DNA of 64,000 nt from Pseudobdellovibrionaceae bacterium. GTDB taxonomy: Bacteria; Bdellovibrionota; Bdellovibrionia; Bdellovibrionales; Bdellovibrionaceae. Where the stretch lies: NCBI GenBank assembly GCA_021731025.1, contig JAKFYD010000005.1, positions 1-64,000 of the forward strand, written 5' to 3'. The first letter of the stretch is position 1. Each line of letters begins with the position of its first letter. The notes beneath the pieces are model-generated. The model worked only from the letters and a program-made list of their open reading frames with translations, had not been told where the DNA came from and made no database searches. The translations under genes were made by a program, and so were the position numbers. Below are positions 51,540 through 60,558 of the stretch, piece after piece.

Positions 51540-52271
51540 TCAAAATACAAAGTGAGATTTATAGTCGGAAGACTTTAGGTATTTTTCTAAAAACTCTTCG
51601 TAAGTCATATCTTTTTCTTTAAAGTCCTTATTTCGGTAGTCCACAAGTATAACATTTACTGCAGATATAAACAGCGACTCGTTAGGAAGACCTTCCCTAT
51701 CAAGAGCTAAATTTGTTTCATTTCTAAAAGAACCCACTTTAGCTTCTTCAACAATGTATTTGGGAAGCTGGATATTTATTCGAATTCCCATGGGAACAAG
51801 ATTTTTACCTTTAGGTTTATTATCCATAATGTATTCGCGACTAGGAATTGCATAACTCCGGGCCGTCGAAGAGTCTAAAGAAAACCAACTTTTACCATGT
51901 TGAGTGTTTCCACCAAAATAATTATGACTAAAAGCTGGATCGTAGTCTTTAGGGTGAAGAACCATTCCACGGTAAAGATCAACCGCCATCATATCTTTGG
52001 CTCTATATTTGCTTTTGTGACCTAAAAAAACTTTAGCCATTTCAATGTAAGTTTTAGGTTCGTGCTTCAAAATTCTTTCGATAACTGACAAAGAGAAATT
52101 GAACTTTTCAGAGAGATCTTTTGGTGATGCGACATGAACCCATCTCTTAAGATCTCTAGAAATTTTCATTTTGGACTGCTCGAAAAAGACAGCATCGCAA
52201 CTGCTCTTAGCCTTGGAATGAAAGGAGATAAAAATGCTCAAAAAAATAAAAGTATTAATTAACAATTGCAT
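51540..52271 (-). CDS. exported protein, possibly ADP-ribosyltransferase-like
   Basis: Signal peptide LLINTFIFLSIFISFHSKA precedes a ~220-residue domain. VDLYRGMVLHP, then SWFSLDSSTARSYA, then a later acidic segment (LPNESLFISAVNVILVDY) recall the R-S-E order of arginine-type ADP-ribosyltransferases, in which an Arg, an STS-like strand and a catalytic Glu line the NAD site. A clear ExE is missing, so this is a weak assignment. Base composition is lower in GC than neighbouring mur genes. It is in the cargo segment between mraY and murF. Confidence 0.55.
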   Translation of the reverse strand: MQLLINTFIFLSIFISFHSKAKSSCDAVFFEQSKMKISRDLKRWVHVASPKDLSEKFNFSLSVIERILKHEPKTYIEMAKVFLGHKSKYRAKDMMAVDLYRGMVLHPKDYDPAFSHNYFGGNTQHGKSWFSLDSSTARSYAIPSREYIMDNKPKGKNLVPMGIRINIQLPKYIVEEAKVGSFRNETNLALDREGLPNESLFISAVNVILVDYRNKDFKEKDMTYEEFLEKYLKSSDYKSHFVF

Positions 52272-52607
52272 CACATATAACCATGCAAACTTGTGCCACT
52301 GGAAAACGCCACAATATGTTGTCTAACTTTTCGACAAATATCAAAAAAACGGCAATAGCTGTGTCTATTAAAAAAGCGTCGTCATATAATCGATAACAAC
52401 CCGTACCCGCGCAATTTGTGCCACTTCTAGATTTGATACGTAACCACTACATTAACCGTGGCCCATCTCCGCGATTTGCGCAGGAACTTCTGTCTTGATG
52501 GATGCCGGTCTTGTTCGAGGTCTAATGATGACGGGATCACAGCCGTTCGCCAGATGATTTAGAACATTTTGTTGTGGGAATACGACAGATTTTAATAGGC
52601 CGGTAAG
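52272..52607. other. gene-free stretch with short direct repeats
   Basis: This 336-base region holds no convincing gene. TTGTGCCACT occurs at 52291-52300 and 52416-52425. On the minus strand the frame of the upstream metallopeptidase remains open for 49 codons past its stop, with a Pro/Arg-rich sequence (IIRPRTRPASIKTE), perhaps a decayed gene end. No promoter stands out. Confidence 0.4.
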
Positions 52608-53867
52608 TTATTCTATATGAAATGGCCGCCTGTACTGGTCGGTGGATAATGGATTTTGCTCGGGACTTACGGAAGAGGTTACATCCTTGATTCCGTAGGT
52701 CTTTTTAATTTGTTCGATGTGGGAAGGAAGAACTTGGCCCGTGAAGCTCCCCGACATAATATCGGCCCGATTAACTTCATACAGGTAAGCGCATTTTTTT
52801 GGATCGAAAGAAGTGTAATATCTGTCACGCAAACCAAGAACATGACCAAATTCATGCACAAGAGTTTTTAATGATACTGGTTCAAACAGAACCATCTGGT
52901 TTTTCTCCCAACTCACATAGGGTCTTTCACCAATTAGGTCTTTGACCAAAACTTCTAAAGCCTCGGGTTTATCGGACAACAACAACTTAATTTTCAAGCC
53001 GTGTTGGCTCCAGCTCTCTTCAATAATCTTAATAATTTTCTGAGCATCAGAGCCAAATGCTTTTAAATTTATTGGAACTGTAAGCTCATTATCTTTAACA
53101 TTTATAAATCGATTGAAGTAAATCTGATAACGCTCTAAGGACCACTGCATTTGGTCGTGAAGCCATTTTAAAGGTATTCGCCTATCTTCAGAAGAAGATT
53201 TGTCATCATTGATATCAGAATAAGCGCGTGAATGCCAAAGACCTTCCATTAACCAATAAAAATCATTCCTTTCAAAATTTAAAGAAACACAACTTGGGTT
53301 TTTTTCGCACTGATCGACTGCAGAAAAAATTCGTTCCACACGTTCAGCTTCGAGACGCCGAAGACCAGGATGGATTCTTGCAACAATACGATCAGCATCT
53401 TCGGAGATAAGAGATCTCGCCAACCTATTAAGGGTTAACCAATCCAAATTGTTTTTGTCATTTCGAATTTTTTGAAATAACTCGTAGGCTTCATCCCAAC
53501 CTTCATTATCCTGCTCCCATTCATCGTTAATTTCTGATGCTTGGGACCGGTTGTAAAAACGAAATCCACCCCAACTGTAAAACTCAACATCTTCTTCTTG
53601 AGTTTGCTCACTTATACGTTTTTCAGCTAAAGCGTTAATGATGCTGCGATTTTCTTCAATGGCCTTAGAAATCTCTATAACCTTTTCCTTCAGACTTAAA
53701 TCACAAGAGTAGAGATTTTTTTCTTCTGCATAGATCCTTTGAGCCTCAGCATAAATATCCCCCTCGAAAATCTTTCGTTCTGGAGTTGGGGCTGGAGAAG
53801 TCGAACTCCCACTGGGAGTACAAGCAGAAAGAAATAAAACCAAGATCATGAAAAAAACAGCTCGCAT
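52608..53867 (-). CDS. metzincin-like metallopeptidase lipoprotein (paralogue 1)
   Basis: Signal RAVFFMILVLFLSAC with lipobox LSAC, a short Pro/Ser/Thr spacer, a ~300-residue helical N-terminal part, and a C-terminal protease site VHEFGHVLGLRDRYY (HExxHxxGxxD, ~339-350), followed by DIMSGSF, which can serve as the Met-turn. Zinc-binding residues are intact. GGGGGAAC precedes the ATG. A paralogue lies directly upstream at 54036 with the same order and the same C-terminal segment (GQVLPSHIEQIKK). The substrate is unknown; a surface protease is expected. Confidence 0.82.
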   Translation of the reverse strand: MRAVFFMILVLFLSACTPSGSSTSPAPTPERKIFEGDIYAEAQRIYAEEKNLYSCDLSLKEKVIEISKAIEENRSIINALAEKRISEQTQEEDVEFYSWGGFRFYNRSQASEINDEWEQDNEGWDEAYELFQKIRNDKNNLDWLTLNRLARSLISEDADRIVARIHPGLRRLEAERVERIFSAVDQCEKNPSCVSLNFERNDFYWLMEGLWHSRAYSDINDDKSSSEDRRIPLKWLHDQMQWSLERYQIYFNRFINVKDNELTVPINLKAFGSDAQKIIKIIEESWSQHGLKIKLLLSDKPEALEVLVKDLIGERPYVSWEKNQMVLFEPVSLKTLVHEFGHVLGLRDRYYTSFDPKKCAYLYEVNRADIMSGSFTGQVLPSHIEQIKKTYGIKDVTSSVSPEQNPLSTDQYRRPFHIE

Positions 53868-54035
53868 CGTTCCCCCGGGAAAACATTGTGATTTGAGCTG
53901 AATCTATAAACCACTTCGCAATGAAGTTAAATTGTATCGGGGCAAATAGGCAACTTTTGCAAAATTTTCACTTCGGAAAATTACTTGGGTCCAAACACCC
54001 TGCTCAGTGATGGTTTATTCTAATTCGCGAAATGC

Positions 54036-55223
54036 TTAGTCCTGTATTCCATAAGCATTCTTGATTTGCTCGATATGCGAGGGAAGTACCTGGCCTGTTT
54101 CACTCATGGACATAATATCACCGGAATTTATCTCGTTAGTGTATTTACAGTTTTTTGTATTGAACGAAGTATAATAGCCATCAGGTAGGCCAAGCACATG
54201 GCCAAACTCATGAAAGAGACTATCTATTCCTTCCGGTTCGAATAAAACCATTTTATTTTCATTTCGTAAAACATAGGGACGCTGACCAGGTGTATTCTTT
54301 ACGAAAACTTCAAATACATCTGCTTTTTCGGAATGTAAGATTTGAACTTTTAATCCATGCTGGCTCCACTTATCCTGAAGCAATTGCGCCACCTTGTCTT
54401 TATCCACGCCGAATATTTTTAAATTCATAGGGACTAAAAGTTCATTGTTTTTCAAGCTTAGTGAAGGGGTTTTATAAATTGAATAGCGATAGTTATCTCT
54501 TTCTAGCAGCTTCTGCATCAAAAGTATGAGTTTCCGCCTTTTTTCAACAGACTCTTCTTCATTGTTTATAAAATCTAATGCTTTTGAATAAGGCAAGCCA
54601 TCCCGAAGCCATGAGGAATCGCTCACTTTAAAATCTAAAGACGTACAAGTGGTAGTTTTAGCACATTTATCAAGAATGGAAAAAATACGTTGAACACGAG
54701 AGCCTTCATGGCTGCGGAGACCAGGATGGTTCCACCGCAAAATACGGCTCCCATCGTCTAAAATAAGTGATCTAGCTGCAGCGTTGATCCGTATCCAATC
54801 TAAATCTGATTTACTATTGCGAACTTTCTGAAAAATTTCGTAAATATCATTCCAACCATAAGTCGACTGTAGCCATTCGTTTTTAGAACTCTTTTGATGG
54901 GTATTTTCATAAAATTGAAACCCACCTAACCTAAACAATTTTATTTCGTCATTTTGGGCAGCTTTATCTTGGTTACTTTTCTCGATCAGTTTCAGAATTT
55001 CATCTCGTTGTTTTTCAACAGCCTGAGTGATTTCAAGCACCATTTCTTTTTGTTTTACGTCACAAGAATAGAGATTGCTGTCATGGCTATAAATTTCTAC
55101 TGCCTCGTCGAAGACATTGCCTTCAAAAATGGGTCGCTCTGTGTTTTTTGTTGTAAATCCAGTATCTGAAGTGCAGCCCGAAAGAATGAAATGCAGTGGA
55201 AGAAGTAGAATTAAATATTTCAC
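54036..55223 (-). CDS. metzincin-like metallopeptidase lipoprotein (paralogue 2)
   Basis: Signal KYLILLLPLHFILSGC with lipobox LSGC begins at GTG 55223 behind AGGGG; an ATG at 55235 has no ribosome site. The zinc site FHEFGHVLGLPDGYY and Met-turn-like DIMSMSETGQ are present, and the N-terminal RPIFEGNVFDEAVEIY matches RKIFEGDIYAEAQRIY of paralogue 1. The two are a tandem duplication that has since diverged substantially. They lie in the cargo between murF and mraY, both transcribed with the cluster but separated by 168 bases. Confidence 0.82.
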   Translation of the reverse strand: MKYLILLLPLHFILSGCTSDTGFTTKNTERPIFEGNVFDEAVEIYSHDSNLYSCDVKQKEMVLEITQAVEKQRDEILKLIEKSNQDKAAQNDEIKLFRLGGFQFYENTHQKSSKNEWLQSTYGWNDIYEIFQKVRNSKSDLDWIRINAAARSLILDDGSRILRWNHPGLRSHEGSRVQRIFSILDKCAKTTTCTSLDFKVSDSSWLRDGLPYSKALDFINNEEESVEKRRKLILLMQKLLERDNYRYSIYKTPSLSLKNNELLVPMNLKIFGVDKDKVAQLLQDKWSQHGLKVQILHSEKADVFEVFVKNTPGQRPYVLRNENKMVLFEPEGIDSLFHEFGHVLGLPDGYYTSFNTKNCKYTNEINSGDIMSMSETGQVLPSHIEQIKNAYGIQD

Positions 55224-55310
55224 ATTGCCCCTCATAAGAAGGAAACAATATAGCAAATATCACACTGATTTTCATTCATACTATCAAGACCTGTAAGATA
55301 TCCATAATTG

Positions 55311-56195
55311 TCAAAACTTTTGCCAGCATTGCTGAGTATTTTTCCATTTAGATTTCATTAAATTCGGTATCCTTCTTATCTGGGCTTGCTCTCTGTAGCG
55401 TTCGAGATTGTGCTTCTGACAGAGAACTCTGAGGTTTTCGATGTCATCCGTACCGCCAGCCCATTTGGGTTTGATATGATCGATGTGGAGATTCCATCTT
55501 GATCCACAAAGTCTTTGAGTATGAGGATCTTTGTGTTGGCAACATTGATCTCTTTGGAGAACTTGTTTTTTTACTGCCACCGTGGCAGTGGATCCTTCTT
55601 TTTGTTTAATGAATCTATCGGATAAATATTTGATGAGCGTGGGTAAATCATTTGTTTGAGTTGCATTTGAGGCTAAGTCTTTTGCTTTTTGAAGGGATTC
55701 ATACTGTTCTTTTGTGAAAGTGAACTCTAAACGAACACTGCCATCTTTTTGATAGGTTTCTTTGGTGGTAGTTTTAATCTTAAGATCAAGTTCTTTGGCG
55801 ATGATGACTTGCGATTCGTTCACGGTCTTATCACAGATCTTTGCAATTAAACTTCGCTTTGCTTCTAATGTAACCCTTTGGTCCTTTTCCCTGAAAGCTT
55901 TTTGCAACAGTGTCGTTTGACTTAAATTAATCTCTCCAGATTCTATTTTAGCTTTAAGCTTTGGCTCAATGGCCAGCAGCCTTGCTGCATCAATACGGCG
56001 CTGGGCTGATCCTCCGGGATAACCACATTCTTTAACCAGATAATCATAGAGATTTGCATAATTAAAATCTAAGTAAAGCTTTCTTCTGTCAGCTTCTTTA
56101 ATATGCTCAATGACAATTGCTAAAAGTTTATTCTCAGCACGAGCAAGGGATTTAATCTTTTGATCTAATTCTCTATTATTTAATTTTGAAATCAT
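55311..56195 (-). CDS. HNH endonuclease, copy 2 of a duplicated unit
   Basis: Same architecture as the gene at 42842: helical DUF222-like N-terminus and HNH site CQHKDPHTQRLCGSRW, NLHIDHIKPKWAGGTDD, NLRVLCQKHN. The C-terminal ~30 residues differ from copy 1. The true start is the ATG at 56195 behind AGAGG; a frame running to 56279 would merely translate the conserved leader. Its presence behind murF and of copy 1 behind murB shows that both landed in the same long transcript. Nuclease activity is inferred from intact HNH residues. Confidence 0.87.
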   Translation of the reverse strand: MISKLNNRELDQKIKSLARAENKLLAIVIEHIKEADRRKLYLDFNYANLYDYLVKECGYPGGSAQRRIDAARLLAIEPKLKAKIESGEINLSQTTLLQKAFREKDQRVTLEAKRSLIAKICDKTVNESQVIIAKELDLKIKTTTKETYQKDGSVRLEFTFTKEQYESLQKAKDLASNATQTNDLPTLIKYLSDRFIKQKEGSTATVAVKKQVLQRDQCCQHKDPHTQRLCGSRWNLHIDHIKPKWAGGTDDIENLRVLCQKHNLERYREQAQIRRIPNLMKSKWKNTQQCWQKF

Positions 56196-56408
56196 ATTCA
56201 CCTCTCGAAAACTTATATCATACATTTTAAAAGCCAATTTCAGAGGAAAATTAGAGGTGAAAGAGAAAAATAAACTCAACTAAAAAACGCAGCTCAGACG
56301 CTTATAAAAGCTCAGCATTGTATGTAAAATCTCAAAGCAGGAAGGAACGAGTCATCTAAACAAAATCCTAATTACACGGTCACAGCGAATCCAAAATCCT
56401 CGTCAAGG
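55383..56408. mobile_element. HNH unit copy 2 (gene plus conserved leader)
   Basis: Counterpart of the unit at 42886-43915; the similarity covers the gene and ~200 bases of leader, ending near AAAATCCTAATTACACG. The two copies are about 12.5 kb apart in the same orientation and could recombine to delete the DNA between them, which includes mraY, murD, ftsW, murG and murC. Confidence 0.65.
56197..56261 (-). promoter_or_regulatory. anti-SD/SD stem before HNH copy 2
   Basis: TTCACCTCT (56261-56253 in the message) is exactly complementary to AGAGGTGAA (56205-56197), the ribosome binding site of HNH copy 2. Nine pairs here and eight in copy 1, although other bases between the arms have changed, which argues that the pairing is kept. 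Confidence 0.65.
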
Positions 56409-56473
56409 ATATTTTAAAATCATTCACAAACTAACACTTTACCTAAGAATATGGTCAAGCCAAGTGCGAGAAT

Positions 56474-56892
56474 CTACTTAGCCTTAGCCGCTTCATTCAA
56501 AAGGTAATGAGTTTCGTAAGTTATACCTTCAAAAACCCCAAGGTCATCTATCAACAATTGATCTGATATAAATTTAAATTTTCTCTCGAGTTTAACTTTT
56601 CCAATTTCACCCTTGCAGAAACAAGATTGCTCAACACATTCACAAGAGCCTACTTTTTTTGCGTGGATATCAAACCAATCGAAGTGATTCTTCTCAGTAC
56701 ATCAATGTGAATAAGCTCTCCTTTTGAATTTTTCTGCACAGCTTTTCCCGACCAAGAACCGTCAGGGAACGATTCAGAAAGATCAAAAACCGGCGCACCT
56801 GCGCTGGCCAAAGGAATTAAGCCCGGCAATAGACAGACCGTGAAAACTAAAAAAACCAATAAAAAAAATTTCTGAACAAAATTAAGTTTCAT
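56474..56892 (-). pseudogene. exported protein gene broken by a single-base frameshift
   Basis: The first part (56892 to about 56690) encodes signal peptide NFVQKFFLLVFLVFTVCLLP and ~45 mature residues up to LIHIDV, then runs out of frame into a stop at 56650. A second frame takes over at the same point (EKNHFDWFDIHAKKVG) and is open to TAG at 56474, with CECVEQSCFC and a beta-rich tail. Adding one A at GATGTACTGAG would join them to ~139 residues without any other change. It is 3 bases behind murF. A recent mutation or a sequence error are both possible. Confidence 0.65.
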
Positions 56893-56895
56893 AAA

Positions 56896-58320
56896 CTACT
56901 CCTTCTTTTCACTAAACCCGAGCGGCGCCAAGGGCAGGACCATTTTTTCCATCTTATTACTCCGCGAACCTTTGACGACGACCAGGTCTGCGGATCCTAC
57001 GCTGGATTTCAGCTGCGAAGCCAAATCCTCAGTAAAATTCGCTTGGGCACGCACTTTCAATGAAGAGTTCGCCCGCCTCAAACCATCGACAAAAGCTTTG
57101 TGATCATCGCCATAAAAAAAGACTTCATCAAAAACAGAACTCCCTACTTGTTCGCCCAACTTTTCATGAAGCTCGCGAGAAAATTCGCCCAACTCGCCCA
57201 TTTGCGAAAAGACTCCAATGCGACGACCCTTCCACTTGACATCAGCAATGTTCGCCAACAATGCAGCCATGCTGTCAGGATTTGCGTTGTAAGCATCAAA
57301 AATAATTTGCGCTCCCACAGGTGTTTGCAACCATTGATTGCGTCCCCAATTGGTTTTGCAACGGCCAAGCCCCTGCCAAATTTCTTCAGGATCAAGTCCC
57401 GCAGCTAAACTCAATGTGGCTGCGGCTAATAAATTTGTTAAATTGTGTTTTCCAAAAATGGCGACTTTAACATCACCTGGTTCACCAGAGATATAACCTT
57501 TCAAATGCATTTCCTGCAGACCCAATTCGACAATTTTTAAGTGCACATCGGCCATAGCGTTGTGGGAGGAAAAAGTCAGCATTCGAGAATTCGGAAATTT
57601 TTTAAGTGCGCGCTCGTACATAGCCGCGGTCATGGGATCATCCATATTGTAGACTCGAACCGCCTCGGGTGAGGCTGCATTATAGATTTCCTCTTTGGCC
57701 TCGGCAATTTTTTCGATCGTTCCAAAATATTCAATATGAGCTCGGCCTACCATCGTGCAGACAACCATATTGGGCTCAGCAATTTTAACTAACTGAGTGA
57801 TCTCGCCGGCGTGATTCATTCCCATTTCGACAACGGCGAATTCATGCGATGGCTCCAGTTGCAACAAAGTCAATGGAACTCCCCAATGATTATTGAAGGA
57901 GCCCGAATTCCAATGCGTAGGATGCACAGAAGATAAAATGGCAGCGGCAAATTCTTTTGTCGTTGTTTTCCCATTCGATCCCGTGAGACCCATGATGACA
58001 GCCTTCATTCGACGACGATGTGCTCTTGCTAAATTTTGCAAAGCCAACAAGGTGTCCTTCACTAAAATCACACTCAGTTTCCCTTTGAATTTTTCCAGAG
58101 CCGGATCCCAGCGATGCACCAATAAACCCGCTGCATTTTTTTCCGCGGCCTGAAGCAAAAAATCATGGGCATCAAATTGATCCCCTTTCAAAGCCACAAA
58201 CAATTGCCCACGCAGATCTTTTCGAGTGTCAGTACCCACGGATGTGAATTCTTCAGGACCTTTTAATTTCAACTCGGCTTGGGTGTCTGCCAAAACATCA
58301 GCCAGTAACAATTTCGCCAT
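56896..58320 (-). CDS. murF: UDP-MurNAc-tripeptide D-Ala-D-Ala ligase (MurF)
   Basis: Cytoplasmic ligase adding D-Ala-D-Ala. ATP loop GLTGSNGKTTTKEF, NHWGVPLTLLQLEP, MGMNHAGEI, FDAYNANPDSM and VVKGSRSNKMEKM are typical of MurF. Length 474 residues. It starts 2 bases after murE ends. Directly behind it come the frameshifted exported protein and HNH copy 2 rather than mraY, which marks the edge of the cargo segment. Confidence 0.95.
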   Translation of the reverse strand: MAKLLLADVLADTQAELKLKGPEEFTSVGTDTRKDLRGQLFVALKGDQFDAHDFLLQAAEKNAAGLLVHRWDPALEKFKGKLSVILVKDTLLALQNLARAHRRRMKAVIMGLTGSNGKTTTKEFAAAILSSVHPTHWNSGSFNNHWGVPLTLLQLEPSHEFAVVEMGMNHAGEITQLVKIAEPNMVVCTMVGRAHIEYFGTIEKIAEAKEEIYNAASPEAVRVYNMDDPMTAAMYERALKKFPNSRMLTFSSHNAMADVHLKIVELGLQEMHLKGYISGEPGDVKVAIFGKHNLTNLLAAATLSLAAGLDPEEIWQGLGRCKTNWGRNQWLQTPVGAQIIFDAYNANPDSMAALLANIADVKWKGRRIGVFSQMGELGEFSRELHEKLGEQVGSSVFDEVFFYGDDHKAFVDGLRRANSSLKVRAQANFTEDLASQLKSSVGSADLVVVKGSRSNKMEKMVLPLAPLGFSEKKE

Positions 58321-58322
58321 GT

Positions 58323-59804
58323 TTATCCTTTAAAAAATTTTTGCACGGTTTCGACATCGCTAAAGTGAATTTTTTGATCGCCAATAATTTGGTAATCTTC
58401 ATGTCCTTTACCTGCGATAATCACCACATCGTCTTTTCCCGCCAAGGTCAAAGCCATTTCGATGGCTTTCTTGCGATCGGGTTCAATTTTAATTTTTTCT
58501 TTTGAGACATTGATAAAACCCGCGTTGATCTCTTGAATAATCTTTAAAGGGTCTTCCGTGCGAGGATTGTCTGAAGTCACGACGACATGGTCGGCGTCAG
58601 CAGCCGCAATCTTTGCCATCAAGGGGCGTTTACCAGCATCGCGGTCGCCGCCACAGCCGAAGACGCACCAGATCTGTCCTGATTTTTTATGACGACGTAT
58701 TTCCTGAAGCGTTTTTAAGGAACTTTCCAAAGCATCCGGAGTGTGCGCGTAGTCAACCAGCACGGCGAGGTTTCGGGAATTTTCAACGAATTGCATTCGT
58801 CCCGGTACTCCGCCAAAATTTTTCAAAGCCACGGCCATTTCTCCGAGACTCATTCCTGCGCTTGCGCCCACCGCTAAAGCTGCTAATGCATTATAGATAT
58901 TATACAAGCCACTCATTTTAATTTCGACCACGACTTCGCCAATGGGAGTGAGTGCTAAAAATTCCGTGCGACCGTATTCCAATTTTTCCTGACGGAATTG
59001 AAAGTCAGAATGTTTTTGACCATAAGTCCACAAGGAAGCTGGATCAGCAATTTTTAAACGTCGTCCATAGACATCATCCGAATTAACAACAGCCCAACAG
59101 GGATTTTTTGTGGTTGACCAAAGCAAATCTGTGAACAAACGCTGCTTCGCTAAAAAATAATTCTCCATGGTCATGTGGTAATCCAAATGATCTCGAGTTA
59201 AATTTGTAAATACGACACAGTTGAAGGGCACACTCTCGACGCGTTTTTGGATCAAGGCATGACTCGAGACTTCCAGTGCGGCGGATCGCGCTCCCAAATC
59301 ACAAAATTCTCGAAGACGCTTTTGTAAAAAGAGAGGATCAGGCGTCGTCATTTCACTGGGCCAAACTTTTTCCTGACAGTGATGATTGATAGTTCCTATC
59401 ACCCCCGTCCACATTTTTTTATGATTGAATAAAGCTTCGATCATATAAGTGATAGTGGTTTTTCCGTTAGTTCCCGTCACACCAACACAAAAAAGTTCAC
59501 GACCAGGGTGAGAATAAAAAACACTCGCTAAATGATCGAGGGCTTTTCGACTGTCTTTAACTTTGATAACAACACCGCTCAGGGAGTCGGGAACTTTTTC
59601 AGCCGACTCGACGACAAAGGCTGTTGCGCCCTTGTCTTCGGCTTCTTGCAAATAATCATGGCCGTCTCTTTTTTCACCACGGATGGCGACATACAAACTG
59701 TCTGGCAAAATATTTCTCGTATCCTGAGTCACGTGGCTAATTTCAATTGATGGTAAGCCCTCTTTCACGCCGTCAAAATTCGAGAATATTTCTTGTAGTT
59801 TCAT
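58323..59804 (-). CDS. murE: UDP-MurNAc-dipeptide meso-DAP ligase (MurE)
   Basis: Adds the third peptide residue. ATP loop GVTGTNGKTTITYM, TNLTRDHLDYH, VDYAHTPDALE and TSDNPRTEDPLKI are present; the DNPR motif is the mark of enzymes that use meso-diaminopimelate rather than lysine, consistent with a Gram-negative wall. Length 493 residues. In the usual order ftsI precedes it, but here an esterase gene on the other strand separates them. Confidence 0.95.
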   Translation of the reverse strand: MKLQEIFSNFDGVKEGLPSIEISHVTQDTRNILPDSLYVAIRGEKRDGHDYLQEAEDKGATAFVVESAEKVPDSLSGVVIKVKDSRKALDHLASVFYSHPGRELFCVGVTGTNGKTTITYMIEALFNHKKMWTGVIGTINHHCQEKVWPSEMTTPDPLFLQKRLREFCDLGARSAALEVSSHALIQKRVESVPFNCVVFTNLTRDHLDYHMTMENYFLAKQRLFTDLLWSTTKNPCWAVVNSDDVYGRRLKIADPASLWTYGQKHSDFQFRQEKLEYGRTEFLALTPIGEVVVEIKMSGLYNIYNALAALAVGASAGMSLGEMAVALKNFGGVPGRMQFVENSRNLAVLVDYAHTPDALESSLKTLQEIRRHKKSGQIWCVFGCGGDRDAGKRPLMAKIAAADADHVVVTSDNPRTEDPLKIIQEINAGFINVSKEKIKIEPDRKKAIEMALTLAGKDDVVIIAGKGHEDYQIIGDQKIHFSDVETVQKFFKG

Positions 59805-59850
59805 GGGAATATCGTATGACTGTTTTGTTTATTGAGCAAGGGAGGCGGTT

Positions 59851-60555
59851 ATGAATATGTCCCGTTCAACAAATTACCGGTGGAATGAATTGCGTGGTCG
59901 CGAATACCTTGCGGATCATCAAGCGCCTTGGGTCATTTTATTTCACGGTTTCGGTGCCGACTGCAATGATCTCTATCCTCTTGGGGAAATGTTTCCAACA
60001 AAGAAAAAATGGAATTGGCTTTTTCCACAGGGACCCGTTGAAATCCAATTGGGAATGGGATGGACAGGCCGAGCTTGGTGGAATTTAGACATGGAAAAAA
60101 GGCAAAGAGAAATCGATATGGGCATTGAACGCGATTCAGGATCGGAAAAGCCACCCGAACTCCCCGCGGTTCGCGAAAAAGTTATGAAAATGATCAATGA
60201 TCTTAAAGTTCCTTGGAATCAAATTGTTTTGGGCGGTTTCAGCCAAGGCGGCATGATGGCCATGGACATTGCTTTTCATGCTCCAGAAAAACCACTGGGC
60301 TTAGCCATTCTTTCGAGCAGCCTCGTCGCGAAAGAAGATTGGCAAGAAAAAGCTAAAAACTTAGAGGGAGTGCCTTTTTATCTGAGTCACGGAACTCAAG
60401 ACACTGTTTTGGCTTACAAGGGTGGACAACAGTTGGAAGGATTTTTACGGCAACACAAATTAAAAGGGAAATTGGCGACCTTCAATGGAGGACATGAAAT
60501 TCCGTTGTCAGTCATTCAAGGGGTCGGCAGCTTTTTGAATGAGCTTCAAGCTTAA
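59851..60555 (+). CDS. carboxylesterase/phospholipase-type alpha/beta hydrolase
   Basis: The 234-residue protein has the LPL/YpfH-type layout: ILFHGFGADCNDLYPLG (oxyanion loop), LGGFSQGGMMAMD (nucleophile Ser), HGTQDTVLAYKGG (Asp) and FNGGHEIP (His). No signal peptide is visible, so it acts in the cytosol, on acyl esters. It lies on the plus strand between ftsI and murE, interrupting the minus-strand cluster, and converges on ftsI with 3 bases between the stops. Confidence 0.9.
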   Translation: MNMSRSTNYRWNELRGREYLADHQAPWVILFHGFGADCNDLYPLGEMFPTKKKWNWLFPQGPVEIQLGMGWTGRAWWNLDMEKRQREIDMGIERDSGSEKPPELPAVREKVMKMINDLKVPWNQIVLGGFSQGGMMAMDIAFHAPEKPLGLAILSSSLVAKEDWQEKAKNLEGVPFYLSHGTQDTVLAYKGGQQLEGFLRQHKLKGKLATFNGGHEIPLSVIQGVGSFLNELQA

Positions 60556-60558
60556 ATT

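Noticed and set aside
52459-52607. 49 open codons behind the metallopeptidase stop as stop-codon readthrough
   Set aside because: The peptide does not continue the domain, the paralogue ends at the equivalent point, and an open stretch this long is not improbable by chance.
56196-56279. N-terminal extension of HNH copy 2 (frame open to 56279)
   Set aside because: It translates the conserved non-coding leader that contains the anti-SD arm; copy 1 lacks the same frame and the ribosome binding site sits inside it.
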